A stretch of DNA of 64,000 bases, from NCBI GenBank assembly GCA_023409955.1, contig JAEYQQ010000131.1, positions 6,168-70,167 of the forward strand. Direction: 5' to 3'. How positions within the stretch are numbered: the first letter of the stretch is position 1; the number at the start of each line of letters is the position of its first letter. Positions 48,633 through 57,736 of this stretch are shown here, one piece after another. The translations under genes were made by a program, and so were the position numbers. A model generated the notes under the pieces. It had not been told where the DNA came from. It did not search any database and saw only the letters and a program-made list of their open reading frames with translations. Source of the stretch: Bacillota bacterium (lineage in GTDB: Bacteria; Bacillota; Clostridia; Christensenellales; Aristaeellaceae).

Positions 48633-49598
48633 ATGCTTGTGCTGCTTATTGGTGACATATTGTTTTCTTTGGATATGGCGTGGGGGTTTGAACAGCTGGG
48701 TCACAAAACTACAAGGGCAGACCCCCGGGATGTTACGCAGTGCAAGGAGACTGGTGCCCACCAGGAACCCGATCTAGTCATCACCATGGGTTCTCCGTCC
48801 TATTTTGTACGTGAGACTTTGGCATATTTGCATGCCAGGCCGTATTCAAAAGCAAAGTATATCCATTGGGATACGGATGGCATTACATGGAAGGACATTG
48901 AAATGAATCATATTCTGCTGATGAAGCCGGATATGGTATTCACCGTATGCCCGGAAATGCTTGACCTTTTGCGCATACAAGGCATACAAAGCCATCTGCT
49001 GCCATATGCATATTGCCCCCAAACGCACCATCCGGGTGCCGTACAGCCGGAGTTTTTCCATGCCATCAGCTTTACCGGAAGTGCCTATCCTCAAATTGTT
49101 GAAGTGCAGGCAGAGCATTACCGCCGCAAGTCACTGAATGTTTTATTCAAGCCGCTTCTCAATAATGGAATACGAATTGACCTGTACGGTGATGATCGTC
49201 ACGGGCAGGTGCTCAAAGCACTGTATGGAACGGATATTCCGGTGGAGTGGATTCACGGACAATGCCCTTATGAGAAGACATGGCAGATATACAGCGGCAG
49301 CAGCATTAATCTGGTTACGCAAAATCATGAGCATACCATCACCAAGCGAACTTTTGAAATTATGGGCTGCGGGGGATTGGCGCTGAGCTTAGGCAATACC
49401 GCTATTCGGGAAGCATTTTCGCCGGGCAGGGACCTTGTGGTATCATCCAGCCCTGAAGAAACGCTGGAGATGGTGAATGAACTGATGAGAAACCCTGATA
49501 AGTGCACTGCCATACGGGCAAATGCACTGCTTCGTATGGGGGAGCATACCTACCGGCAGCGTGCTGAATATATCATCAGCCGGATTTTTGCCGGCTGA
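48633..49598 (+). CDS. CgeB-like glycosyltransferase (paralogue 1)
   Basis: A 321-aa protein. MLVLLIGDILFSLDMAWGFE at the N-terminus, KYIHWDTDGITWKDIE, LKPD-like segments and the C-terminal NLVTQNHEHTITKRTFEIMG followed by CGGLALSLGNTAIREAF are typical of CgeB/GT1-like proteins with the GT-B fold. Bacillus CgeB helps build the spore crust glycan. It converges with a paralogue at 49612-50607, with which it shares WDTDG and NHEHTITKRTFE. A hairpin ATCAGCCGG / CCGGCTGAT (49575-49599) ends the gene. Confidence 0.78.
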   Translation: MLVLLIGDILFSLDMAWGFEQLGHKTTRADPRDVTQCKETGAHQEPDLVITMGSPSYFVRETLAYLHARPYSKAKYIHWDTDGITWKDIEMNHILLMKPDMVFTVCPEMLDLLRIQGIQSHLLPYAYCPQTHHPGAVQPEFFHAISFTGSAYPQIVEVQAEHYRRKSLNVLFKPLLNNGIRIDLYGDDRHGQVLKALYGTDIPVEWIHGQCPYEKTWQIYSGSSINLVTQNHEHTITKRTFEIMGCGGLALSLGNTAIREAFSPGRDLVVSSSPEETLEMVNELMRNPDKCTAIRANALLRMGEHTYRQRAEYIISRIFAG

Positions 49599-49611
49599 TG
49601 AGTGGAATGAT

Positions 49612-50607
49612 TTATGCCGGGTATTTTTTCAGCAGATCCAGAATATATCCTGCTCGCTGCTGATAGGTGTGTTCTTTCACGCTTAGCACCGCATTGTTTC
49701 GTACTTCGCGCCACTTATCCATGTTTGTCTTATAGTATTCCACCAGCTCCAGGGTTTGTTCTGGGCTGGAGGATACGGCGATGTCACGGCCGGGTACGAA
49801 CAACTCGCGGATGGCATGATTATCCATTGAAAGGGCAAACCCGCCGGAACCCAATATTTCAAAGGTGCGCTTGGTAATGGTATGCTCATGGTTTTGTGTG
49901 ACCAGGTTGATAAAAGCACTGTTATATGCGGCGCAGGTTTTCTCATAAGGAAGATAGTAGTGATACACCATGTTTGGCACATCTTTACCCATTAGTTGCA
50001 TAAGCAGCTGCCGGTACCCTGTATCGCCGTAATAATGAATTTGGTATCCGTTTTCCAGCAGCGGCTTTATCAAAACGTTGATGGATTTTAACCGAAAGTG
50101 GTCAGGGTGGGCCTTTATGATTGTGGAGTAGGAGTTGCCGATGAGATTGATATAAAACTGATCATTGTCCAGGCCTTGCATTGGGCGGTGAGATAGGGGG
50201 CTGTAGGCGTAATGCATCATTTCACAGGGAAAGTTTCGTTTTACTATAAAATCATGCATCTCAGGGCACATGGTCAGCACAAGGTCAGGCTTAGACAAAG
50301 AGATGACATCCATTTCAATACCCTCGCCGCTGGCGGAGCTGAAATATGTGCTGGATATGCCATCGGTATCCCAGTGGATATATCTCATGGACGACCTGCC
50401 GCGCTCACCCAAAGCTTTCAGCGCATTGGGCGCAAGCTCTGTTGGTGCGCCTAGTGTAATCAAGAGGTCCGGTTTCTCATGTGTAAGGACCATGCGCATT
50501 TCTTCTGCTCCAGATGCTGCTATGATGTTGGTTTCATGTCCCAGTGCGGCAAAGCCCCACATCATATCAACGGAGAACAACCTATTTCCCCAAATGAGTA
50601 CTTTCAT
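49612..50607 (-). CDS. CgeB-like glycosyltransferase (paralogue 2)
   Basis: A 331-aa paralogue of the convergent gene, 13 bases away. Shared marks are MKVLIWGNRLFSVDMMWGFA at the start, YIHWDTDGIS, LTMCPEMHDF, INVLIKPLLENGYQIHYYGD, NLVTQNHEHTITKRTFEILG and GGFALSMDNHAIRELF. It probably transfers a sugar in the same glycan pathway. The ribosome site is AAAGGTGAT. The 357-base gap to 50964 holds the DegV promoter and nothing else I recognise. Confidence 0.78.
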   Translation of the reverse strand: MKVLIWGNRLFSVDMMWGFAALGHETNIIAASGAEEMRMVLTHEKPDLLITLGAPTELAPNALKALGERGRSSMRYIHWDTDGISSTYFSSASGEGIEMDVISLSKPDLVLTMCPEMHDFIVKRNFPCEMMHYAYSPLSHRPMQGLDNDQFYINLIGNSYSTIIKAHPDHFRLKSINVLIKPLLENGYQIHYYGDTGYRQLLMQLMGKDVPNMVYHYYLPYEKTCAAYNSAFINLVTQNHEHTITKRTFEILGSGGFALSMDNHAIRELFVPGRDIAVSSSPEQTLELVEYYKTNMDKWREVRNNAVLSVKEHTYQQRAGYILDLLKKYPA

Positions 50608-50825
50608 ACTATCACCTTTCGTACAGTTCAGGATGCATTCCAGCTACAATCTATGAATGTCAAGAACCGGCGGTTCCGAATACCGGAATTGGGGAGAGAA
50701 GGCAGCAAATATCAGTTCTCATAAGCACTTGTATTTGTGCTTGCTGTGTGACGTGGTTGATAATGCTTATGAAATTATATGGTTATAGATAATAATATAT
50801 TTATGAAAGTACAATAAATATTTGG

Positions 50826-50854
50826 TTGACATGCCATAAAAGCCGTGATACACT
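50826..50854 (+). promoter_or_regulatory. Promoter of the DegV gene
   Basis: TTGACA (50826-50831), 17 bases, TACACT (50849-50854), about 110 bases before the GTG start. Confidence 0.65.
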
Positions 50855-50964
50855 TGGAAAACCATTCGGCGATGAAGGGCATATATATCAGGGCTGAATG
50901 TGTATGATTGAAAGCAATAAAATCTCCATTTGTTGATAGATTAATGAGAAGGAGAAGGTTATCC

Positions 50965-51828
50965 GTGATCCACATTCTGACGGACGGTATATCTGACATC
51001 AAGCCGCAGGAAGCATTAAAGATGGAAGTGCAGGTGCTACCGCTGCATATTCACTTTGAAAATGAATACATTGAAGATATTTTATCCATTAATGAAGAGG
51101 AATTTTATCGGCGGCTGGCAGTGGCAAGTAAGCTGCCCAAAACAAGCCAAGTGACGCCGGAGGCATTTTATGATGCATATGTACAGGCGTTGGAGCGTAA
51201 GGATGAGGTGCTTGTCATCACTGGGTCCAGTGAATTGAGCGGTACATTTCAATCAGCAATGATCGCCAGAGACATGCTTTCCGAAGAAGACCGGGAGAGG
51301 GTTTATCTGGTGGATTCCCAAAGCGCCTCATTAGGAGAGGCAATGCTGGTTTATGAGGCTGTTCGTTTGCGGGAACAGGGTGAGGAGATAAGAACCATTC
51401 AAAAAGCAATTTTAACGCTGATTCCCCACCAGGTTTTGGTGGGTTTTGTTGAGGATTTGAAGTACTTGGTCATGGGCGGCAGGCTTTCATCCGTTGGTGC
51501 CAAGGTGGGCACCATGCTGCGCATTAAGCCTATGCTCCGCCTGAGGGACGGAAAACTGGATATGGCAGGAATTGCCCGGGGTACACGCAATGCATATGAT
51601 TGGTTGCTGCAGCAGCTGAAGCAGACACCGCCTGACCTTGCATATCCCGTGCATATCGCCAGTGCCCATGCTTCGGAGGCTTTGGAGGAGTTGAAATCCC
51701 ACCTGATAGATCGAGGTGGGCTGACTGGGATGATTCGCACCATGGGCATTGGGCCGGCGACGGGTACGCATACAGGGCCAGGCTGCCTGGTAATCAGCTG
51801 GATATCCAAAGCTATTAGAAGAGCATAG
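50965..51828 (+). CDS. DegV-family fatty-acid-binding protein
   Basis: A 287-aa protein: IHILTDGISDIKPQEALKME, TSQVTPEAFYDAYVQAL, TGSSELSGTFQSAMIARDML, VYLVDSQSASLGEAML and YLVMGGRLSSVGAKVGTML are DegV signatures. These proteins bind fatty acids (FakB type) for phosphorylation by FakA. Start GTG 50965 with GAAGGAGAAGG upstream; the frame opens at 50908 without a better site. FakA is not in the window. Confidence 0.9.
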   Translation: MIHILTDGISDIKPQEALKMEVQVLPLHIHFENEYIEDILSINEEEFYRRLAVASKLPKTSQVTPEAFYDAYVQALERKDEVLVITGSSELSGTFQSAMIARDMLSEEDRERVYLVDSQSASLGEAMLVYEAVRLREQGEEIRTIQKAILTLIPHQVLVGFVEDLKYLVMGGRLSSVGAKVGTMLRIKPMLRLRDGKLDMAGIARGTRNAYDWLLQQLKQTPPDLAYPVHIASAHASEALEELKSHLIDRGGLTGMIRTMGIGPATGTHTGPGCLVISWISKAIRRA

Positions 51829-51861
51829 AACAGCCTGCACAAGGATAGCGCTCCATTTTAT

Positions 51862-51897
51862 ACCACAGAGATGATGAATCATTTCTGTGGTTTTTTT
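51862..51897 (+). terminator. DegV gene terminator
   Basis: Stem ACCACAGA / TCTGTGGT (loop about 14 bases) followed by six T. Confidence 0.85.
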
Positions 51898-51994
51898 CTG
51901 TTTAAAGCAATTGATGATATGGCAGGGTGGCAGATGGGCTTCACTTACATATGATATGAGTGAAGGGTAGAAAAGACTGCAAAGGAGTACTAGC

Positions 51995-53077
51995 ATGGGA
52001 CGCTACAAAATATGTGTATACGCCATTTGCAAAAATGAAGAGAAGTTTGTGGACCGTTGGATGGATGCAGTCAGCGAGGCGGATTTGGTGGTGGTGAGCG
52101 ATACCGGTTCCACCGACCAAACGGTGAGCAAGCTGCGGTCAAGGGGGGCGCTGGTGTATGAAGATACGATATCCCCCTGGCGTTTTGATGATGCAAGAAA
52201 CGCCGCCATGGATCATATCCCAGATGATGTTGATATTTGCGTTTCCAACGACCTGGATGAGATTTTTGAGCCGGGCTGGCGCCGTAAGCTGGAGGAGGCC
52301 TGGCGGCCCAACCATACCCGGGCGCGTTACCTTTTTACCTGGAGCCATAAGCCGGACGGTCAGCCAGATAAGCAATTTCCTATGGAAAAGATACACCGGC
52401 GCAAGGGATTTCGTTGGGTTCATCCTGTGCATGAGGTGCTGGCATACAAAGGACCGGATAAGGAAGAGGTGGTCTTTGTAAAAGGCATGGTGCTGAACCA
52501 TTATCCGGACCTGTCCAAGCCCAGGAGTCAGTATCTGCCTCTTTTGGAGCTGTCAGCAAAAGAAAACCCTACGGATGATCGAACCATCTTCTGGCTGGGC
52601 CGGGAGTATATGTACTATGGGAAGCATGACCAAAGCATAGAAACATTGAAACGGCATTTACAGCTGCCAGGAGCCCTGTGGGATGTGGAGCGCAGCGCAT
52701 CCATGCGCTATATAGCCAAATGTTATCAAGCGAAAAATGATATAACAGAGGCAAAACGCTGGCTTTACAGGGCGATTGCCGAGTGTTCGGTGATACGTGA
52801 GCCTTATCATGATATGGCAAGGCTTGGATATATATTAAATGATTGGCCGCTGACATTTATGATGGTAGAGAAGGGGCTTGCAGTCACGATGCAGATCGGA
52901 GGTTATCTTTTGGAGCCGTCAAGCTGGGGCTACAGCCTGTATGATCTTGGGGCCATTGCATGTTATCAGCTGGGTCTTTACAAAAAAGCTCGTGATTATG
53001 CAAGAAAAGCCTATGATCTGGAGCCTGCGGATCAGAGGCTGAAAAACAATTTGATGCTGATAGAAGCGAAATTATGA
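51995..53077 (+). CDS. GT2 glycosyltransferase with C-terminal TPR-like repeats (first of pair)
   Basis: A 360-aa protein. GT2 domain: CVYAICKNEEKFVDRWMDAV, DLVVVSDTGSTDQTVSKL and the DxD in ICVSNDLDEIFEPGWR (residues ~85). HPVHEVLAY and VLNHYPDLSKPRSQYLPLLE follow, then TPR-like helices to the end (FWLGREYMYYGKHDQSIETL, YIAKCYQAKNDITEAKRWLY). This type is close to SunS-like/WaaE-like transferases that glycosylate peptides or lipids. The next gene is a close paralogue, 19 bases away, showing tandem duplication. Confidence 0.85.
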   Translation: MGRYKICVYAICKNEEKFVDRWMDAVSEADLVVVSDTGSTDQTVSKLRSRGALVYEDTISPWRFDDARNAAMDHIPDDVDICVSNDLDEIFEPGWRRKLEEAWRPNHTRARYLFTWSHKPDGQPDKQFPMEKIHRRKGFRWVHPVHEVLAYKGPDKEEVVFVKGMVLNHYPDLSKPRSQYLPLLELSAKENPTDDRTIFWLGREYMYYGKHDQSIETLKRHLQLPGALWDVERSASMRYIAKCYQAKNDITEAKRWLYRAIAECSVIREPYHDMARLGYILNDWPLTFMMVEKGLAVTMQIGGYLLEPSSWGYSLYDLGAIACYQLGLYKKARDYARKAYDLEPADQRLKNNLMLIEAKL

Positions 53078-53096
53078 TATTGCAGAGGATGTCGTT

Positions 53097-54197
53097 ATGG
53101 CTGGATATAAAATATGTGTATATGCCATTTGCAAAAACGAGGCAATGTTTGTAGACCGGTGGATGGATTCCATGAGCGAGGCTGACCTTGTTGTGGTAAC
53201 GGATACCGGCTCCACTGACGGCACGGTGGAAAAGCTGAGGGCACGGGGGGCGAAGGTTTTTGTCCATCCGGTGAAGCCCTGGCGTTTTGATGTTGCCAGA
53301 AATGTATCTCTTGACAATCTGCCCCCGGATACGGACATTTGTGTTTGCACCGATTTGGATGAGCTGTTTGAAAAGGGTTGGCGGGCCAAGCTGGAAGCGG
53401 CCTGGCTCCCGGATGCGAAGCAGGCGAAATATATTTACAACTGGAGCCTGAAAGAGGATGGGACGCCTTATGTGCAAATGCATTATGCCAAAGTCCACGC
53501 ACGTCAGGGGTTTGTATGGCAGGACCCCGTACACGAATGGTTGAGCTACCGGGGAACGGAGCCTAAAGTCACAGTATTTGTAGAAGGTATGGTGCTCAAT
53601 CATTATCCGGATGATGCAAAATCCCGTGGGTCCTATCTTCCGCTTTTGGAGCTGGGGGTAGAGGAAAGCCCGTTTAGTGACCGGCTGAGGTATTATCTGG
53701 GCCGAGAATATATGTACAAGAGCGAGTGGGAGAAGTGCATTGATACCTTAAAGGCGTATTTGAAGCTTCCCACAGCCACATGGAATGAAGAGCGGAGTGC
53801 TGCCATGCGCTGGATTGCAAAATCCTATCATCAAATGAACAATCAACCTGAGGCGTATGCATGGTACTACCGGGCTATTGCAGAAGCGCCTTATATGCGG
53901 GATGCGTATGTGGAATGCGCCAAAATGGCCTATCAGCTTTCAGATTGGCCAACCGCATTTTTTATGGCGGAGGAAGCGCTGAAAATCCGGGAACGTTCTA
54001 AAACCTATGTGAACATGGGTTATTCCTGGGATCATACACCAAATGACCTGGCAGCCATTGCCTGCTTCCAGCTGGGAATGTATGAGCGGGCGGCAGACCA
54101 TGCCCAGGCAGCATTATTGATGACCCCGGAAGACGAAAGGCTGAAAATCAACCTAAAGCTGATACGGGAAAAGATCAATGGCCTAGCAAGCATATAG
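53097..54197 (+). CDS. GT2 glycosyltransferase with C-terminal TPR-like repeats (second of pair)
   Basis: A 366-aa paralogue of the previous gene in the same order of domains: CVYAICKNEAMFVDRWMDSM, VVTDTGSTDGTVEKL, DICVCTDLDELFEKGW, DPVHEWLSYRG and LNHYPDDAKSRGSYLPLLE, then YLGREYMYKSEWEKCIDTL and WIAKSYHQMNNQPEAYAWYY. The acceptor probably differs, as the substrate-facing region (LKEDGTPYVQMHYAK) diverges. A 10-bp hairpin GCCTGCGCTA / TAGCGCAGGC (54246-54278) without T-run follows. Confidence 0.85.
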   Translation: MAGYKICVYAICKNEAMFVDRWMDSMSEADLVVVTDTGSTDGTVEKLRARGAKVFVHPVKPWRFDVARNVSLDNLPPDTDICVCTDLDELFEKGWRAKLEAAWLPDAKQAKYIYNWSLKEDGTPYVQMHYAKVHARQGFVWQDPVHEWLSYRGTEPKVTVFVEGMVLNHYPDDAKSRGSYLPLLELGVEESPFSDRLRYYLGREYMYKSEWEKCIDTLKAYLKLPTATWNEERSAAMRWIAKSYHQMNNQPEAYAWYYRAIAEAPYMRDAYVECAKMAYQLSDWPTAFFMAEEALKIRERSKTYVNMGYSWDHTPNDLAAIACFQLGMYERAADHAQAALLMTPEDERLKINLKLIREKINGLASI

Positions 54198-54514
54198 CGA
54201 CATGGAATGATATGGCAATTGGGAAACTGGATTGCAAAAAGCAACGCCTGCGCTAGGCGTTTGATGCATAGCGCAGGCAGTGCGATACAAGAACTAAGTC
54301 AAATGTCAGTAAATCAAACGAGCTCCCTGTTTTTTTAAACCATCTCTCAAATCATTGTTTTGCATTCACCGACTTGATCCAAAACTAAACCATTTGGCAA
54401 GTACACACAAATTTTTCCCATTTAGGGGTTGACAATTTTATGGCAGAATGGTAATCTGATTCCGCTGGTGAACATCACTGCGCCCTAAATTGAAGGAAAG
54501 GAGGCACGAACTCA
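54198..54514 (+). other. Gene-free stretch before the ABC locus
   Basis: These 317 bases hold the hairpin after the glycosyltransferase pair (54246-54278), an AT-rich part without clear signals, and the promoter at 54429-54457. No coding potential was recognised. Confidence 0.6.
54429..54457 (+). promoter_or_regulatory. Promoter of the 33-codon ORF / ABC leader
   Basis: TTGACA (54429-54434), 17 bases, TAATCT (54452-54457). The -35 is perfect, the -10 weak. The first AUG with a ribosome site is 58 bases downstream. Confidence 0.6.
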
Positions 54515-54616
54515 ATGACAATCAATCGAGCAAACAAACTGGCAATCGGTTTTGGAATTCGACAGATGGGCAGAGATCGTGTCTCTGCAGCATATAACTT
54601 CAAATTGGGCGCCTAG
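54515..54616 (+). CDS. 33-codon ORF (leader or export-substrate peptide)
   Basis: ATG 54515 is 10 bases after AAAGGAGG. The peptide starts MTINRANKLAIGFGIRQMGR and ends NFKLGA (33 aa, net positive, no signal sequence, no Cys). A structured region and a terminator follow, then the ABC genes. It could be a regulatory leader peptide whose translation decides on read-through, or a small substrate of the exporter. Length alone would allow chance; the strong ribosome site and the place argue otherwise. Confidence 0.45.
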   Translation: MTINRANKLAIGFGIRQMGRDRVSAAYNFKLGA

Positions 54617-54758
54617 TGCTAAGATACGTGGAATGACGAAGCACTTGGTGCATAGTCTGACCACGCCATGATTGTCAGCGAAATAGCGGGATACCTGTGA
54701 TACATGGGTATATGCGAGCTTTTTCACGGCGGGGTTGTATAACCACCGCTGTTTTTTT
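54617..54758 (+). promoter_or_regulatory. Folded leader and terminator before the ABC exporter operon
   Basis: Visible helices are CGTGG / CCACG enclosing GCAC-TTG-GTGC, then ATACC...TGT / ACA...GGTAT, and a terminator ACGGCGG / CCGCTGT with GGTT/AACC inside (54726-54750), followed by seven T (54752-54758). It stands 42 bases before the ABC start codon. Read-through must therefore be regulated, or the ABC genes have another weak promoter. Confidence 0.55.
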
Positions 54759-54800
54759 GCGCAAAAAAGATCTAGGCAGACCATGTAAGGAGAAAACGCC

Positions 54801-57062
54801 ATGAAAACCCACATTCCCGAGTACATGCTATCGGCCTTTCAAAGCCAGGGCATTGATGCCCAAAAGCTGATCTACGCCATTCATGCTGATATGGCGCTGG
54901 ATGGCAGCCATGCCGACACGTATGCGGCCATTGACAAAGAGCATCTGTATATCCTCTATGGTTTAGAGAAAGTGGTGAAGGTTACCGGGGCCCGGCGCAT
55001 TGTGTCGGCCTATGAGCTTCACAGCATGGATACCTTTGCGCTCAAAGACCTGGGCGAACTAAAATGCGAGCGGCTTTTATCCACCGGCCGGATGTATAGT
55101 GAAAAGGATGGCGATGCCAAAATCCTCATGCTTTTCTCCGTGGGATATTTGTCCTATGTGGAGCGGCTGATCAAGGCTGTTCAAAACATTCGCAATGGAA
55201 TTGACCCATTGACTGAAATCCTTGTGGATGAAGAGCTTTTCTGCAACAAGTGCGGCACGCGGTATCCAGAGCCGGAGCGCAAGCTTTGCCCCAAGTGCAT
55301 GGACAAAAAGTCCATTTCCATGCGGCTTATGGGCTTTTTCAAAGATTACTGGCGCAAGGTACTGGTGATTTTCCTGGTCATGCTGGGGAGCACGGTTTTC
55401 TCCATCGCAACGCCTTATGTCAGTACCAAGCTGCTCTTTGATGATGTTTTGGTGGAGGGCGGCCAGTATTATGGCCTGGTATTGGGCATTGTAGGCATGA
55501 TCCTGCTGGTGAGGGTGCTGGGCGTTAGTATGAATATACTGTACTCCTATGTTCTGTCCCGTACTGTGCCATGGATCGTATACGATTTGAAGGTGAAAAT
55601 CTTTGAGGCGATGCAGCGGCTGTCTGTTGGCTTCTATACCTCCAAACGCACCGGCGCGCTGATGAACCGTATCAATAAGGATGCCACCAACATTTATTGG
55701 TTCTTTGTGGACGGCCTTCCCTATGTGGTGATGAATGTACTTACCTTTTCGGGCGTTGTCACCCTTATGTTCACCCTCAACACCACCCTGGCGGTGATCT
55801 CCCTGGTGTTTATCCCCGTTGCGATTTTGCTGTTTCGTATATTGTGGGGCGTTTTCCGGCGCTTCCACCACAAAAACTGGGTGTATGGATCGCAGCTCAA
55901 CGCCATGGTATCCGACTCTGTCAACGGCCAACGGGTAATCAAGGCCTTTGCCCGGGAGGATGACGAGACATCCCGGTTTATGGATGTGGGCAACAAACAA
56001 GCGGGTGTTGATGCAGCGTCCTTAAATGTTGGATTTACGGCCTTCCCGCTGATATATCTGTTCATGTTTGCAAGTCAGGTGGCGATAACCATTGTGGGCG
56101 GCATGATGGTGCTAAGGCAGGAGATCAGCGTCGGTATGCTGCTTACCTTTATTGCATACCTGCAAATGCTTCACGGGCCGCTGGAGTTCATGTCCTGGGT
56201 ATCCAACTGGTGGGCCCGTTGCGTAGATGCTGCCCAACGTGTATTTGAGATCATCGATGCCAAGCCGGATGTGGCGGAGCCGGAGAATCCCATTGCGCTG
56301 GATCACTTTGCCGGCCGGATTGATGTTAGCAACGTATGGTTTGAATATGACCCGGCAACACCTATCCTAAAGGGCATTGACCTGCATGTGGAAGCTGGCA
56401 AGATGCTGGGAATTGTAGGCAAGACCGGTGCGGGAAAATCTACCCTGGCGAACCTGATTGCCCGGTTGTACGATGTCAACCAGGGCAGTGTAAAAATCGA
56501 TGGCGTGGATGTTCGCCAGCTTTCGCTGAAGATGCTGCGCGGCAGTATCGGTATCGTGTCACAGGATATTTACCTGTTTATTGGCACCATTGCAGATAAC
56601 ATCCGTTATGCCAACCCCGGCGCAAGCATTGAAGATGTGATCAGAGCTGCCAAGGCTGCTTCGGCCCATGATTTTATTATGAACCTGCCGGATGGCTATG
56701 AAACCAGGGTGGGCGCAGGCGGCCAGGATCTATCCGGTGGTGAGAAGCAGCGGCTGTCCATTGCCCGTACCATTATTCAAAATCCCAAGATTCTTATACT
56801 GGATGAAGCTACGGCGGCCATGGATACAGAGACCGAGGGCAATATCCAGCTGGCGCTGGCCAAGCTGCAAAAGGGCAGAACCACCATTTCCATTGCACAT
56901 CGCCTGTCCACCTTGCGGGATGCCGATAGTCTGGCAGTGATCAGCGAGGGGAAGGTTGTGGAAACCGGTACCCATGCAGAGCTTATTGCCAAGAAGGGCG
57001 AGTATTACAAACTTTACAACATCCAGATGGAGGGGCTGAAAGTCATTTCCATGGAAGCGTAA
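54801..57062 (+). CDS. ABC exporter subunit with N-terminal PH-like domain and zinc ribbon
   Basis: A 753-aa protein. Residues ~1-140 are a beta-rich PH-like domain not usual for exporters; then a zinc ribbon CNKCGTRYPEPERKLCPKC (residues ~150-170). The six-helix ABC membrane domain is at ~180-480 and the ATPase ~500-753: Walker A GIVGKTGAGKSTLANLI, signature LSGGEKQRLSIARTI, Walker B ILILDEATAAMDTETEG. The catalytic Glu is present. It pairs with the second ABC gene two genes on, and a DUF1854 gene lies between. Such sets are known next to cyanophycin genes in Proteobacteria; no cyanophycin gene is here. Confidence 0.88.
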   Translation: MKTHIPEYMLSAFQSQGIDAQKLIYAIHADMALDGSHADTYAAIDKEHLYILYGLEKVVKVTGARRIVSAYELHSMDTFALKDLGELKCERLLSTGRMYSEKDGDAKILMLFSVGYLSYVERLIKAVQNIRNGIDPLTEILVDEELFCNKCGTRYPEPERKLCPKCMDKKSISMRLMGFFKDYWRKVLVIFLVMLGSTVFSIATPYVSTKLLFDDVLVEGGQYYGLVLGIVGMILLVRVLGVSMNILYSYVLSRTVPWIVYDLKVKIFEAMQRLSVGFYTSKRTGALMNRINKDATNIYWFFVDGLPYVVMNVLTFSGVVTLMFTLNTTLAVISLVFIPVAILLFRILWGVFRRFHHKNWVYGSQLNAMVSDSVNGQRVIKAFAREDDETSRFMDVGNKQAGVDAASLNVGFTAFPLIYLFMFASQVAITIVGGMMVLRQEISVGMLLTFIAYLQMLHGPLEFMSWVSNWWARCVDAAQRVFEIIDAKPDVAEPENPIALDHFAGRIDVSNVWFEYDPATPILKGIDLHVEAGKMLGIVGKTGAGKSTLANLIARLYDVNQGSVKIDGVDVRQLSLKMLRGSIGIVSQDIYLFIGTIADNIRYANPGASIEDVIRAAKAASAHDFIMNLPDGYETRVGAGGQDLSGGEKQRLSIARTIIQNPKILILDEATAAMDTETEGNIQLALAKLQKGRTTISIAHRLSTLRDADSLAVISEGKVVETGTHAELIAKKGEYYKLYNIQMEGLKVISMEA

Positions 57063-57124
57063 TAACGGCTTCCATCCGCCAAATCCGCCCTGTTATCTGC
57101 TAAAAAAATGTGGAGGATCAACGT

Positions 57125-57670
57125 ATGCAAACCGTTGCAGCAAACAGCATGCAAAGTCTATCAGATGCCATTGACATTGGGTTTCTGGAGGTAAGTCAGG
57201 CTAAGTTCTTTAAAACTGAAGGCGGTTTTACGGGGCTTCATTACAAAGGGACGGAGTACAAGCGCATTTGCCTTCGGCGGGCGCTGCCCCTTGGTGATCC
57301 CAGCGGCTTTATCTCCATTGCAGATCATGAGAACAAGGAGATCGCCATCATCCGCAGCCTTGCCGATTTTTCGGGCGAGCAGCTTCAAATTGTGCTGGAT
57401 GAGCTGGATAGCCGGTATTATTGCCCCCAGATCCATGAGATCAAGTCCATCAAGGATAAGCTGGGCTATGTGTACATGGAAATGGTTATCGGAGGCAAGG
57501 ATGGTAAAAGTGAAAGGACTTGTGCCATCAAGGATGTGAACAGGAATATCCGCATGCTGAAAAATGATAAGCTAATCATTTTTGATGTGGATGGAAACCG
57601 GTATATCATCCCCTCACTGGAGGGTCTGGAAAAGAAGAGCCTGAAACGTTTGGAGCCATTCCTTTTCTAA
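57125..57670 (+). CDS. DUF1854 protein
   Basis: A 181-aa protein. FLEVSQAKFFKTEGGFTGLHY near residue 20, YKRICLRRALPLGDPSGFIS, IADHENKEIAIIRSLADFSG and KLGYVYMEMVIGGKDG are DUF1854 features. ATG 57125 lies 8 bases after GGAGG; GTG 57110 is in frame but upstream of that site. DUF1854 proteins are almost always encoded between two ABC genes with zinc ribbons, as here, so it is a dedicated partner of that transporter. Its molecular role is unknown. Confidence 0.85.
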   Translation: MQTVAANSMQSLSDAIDIGFLEVSQAKFFKTEGGFTGLHYKGTEYKRICLRRALPLGDPSGFISIADHENKEIAIIRSLADFSGEQLQIVLDELDSRYYCPQIHEIKSIKDKLGYVYMEMVIGGKDGKSERTCAIKDVNRNIRMLKNDKLIIFDVDGNRYIIPSLEGLEKKSLKRLEPFLF

Positions 57671-57736
57671 GCCAGGCCAAGCTGCTGGAAAAGGTTGAAG
57701 CTGTGCCCTCTTTCGACCAGGTTAGGAGTTGATTTT

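Noticed and set aside
55077..56000. Open frame of 307 codons on the minus strand
   Set aside because: Antisense to the ABC exporter; His/Gln-rich, no motifs, no operon context.
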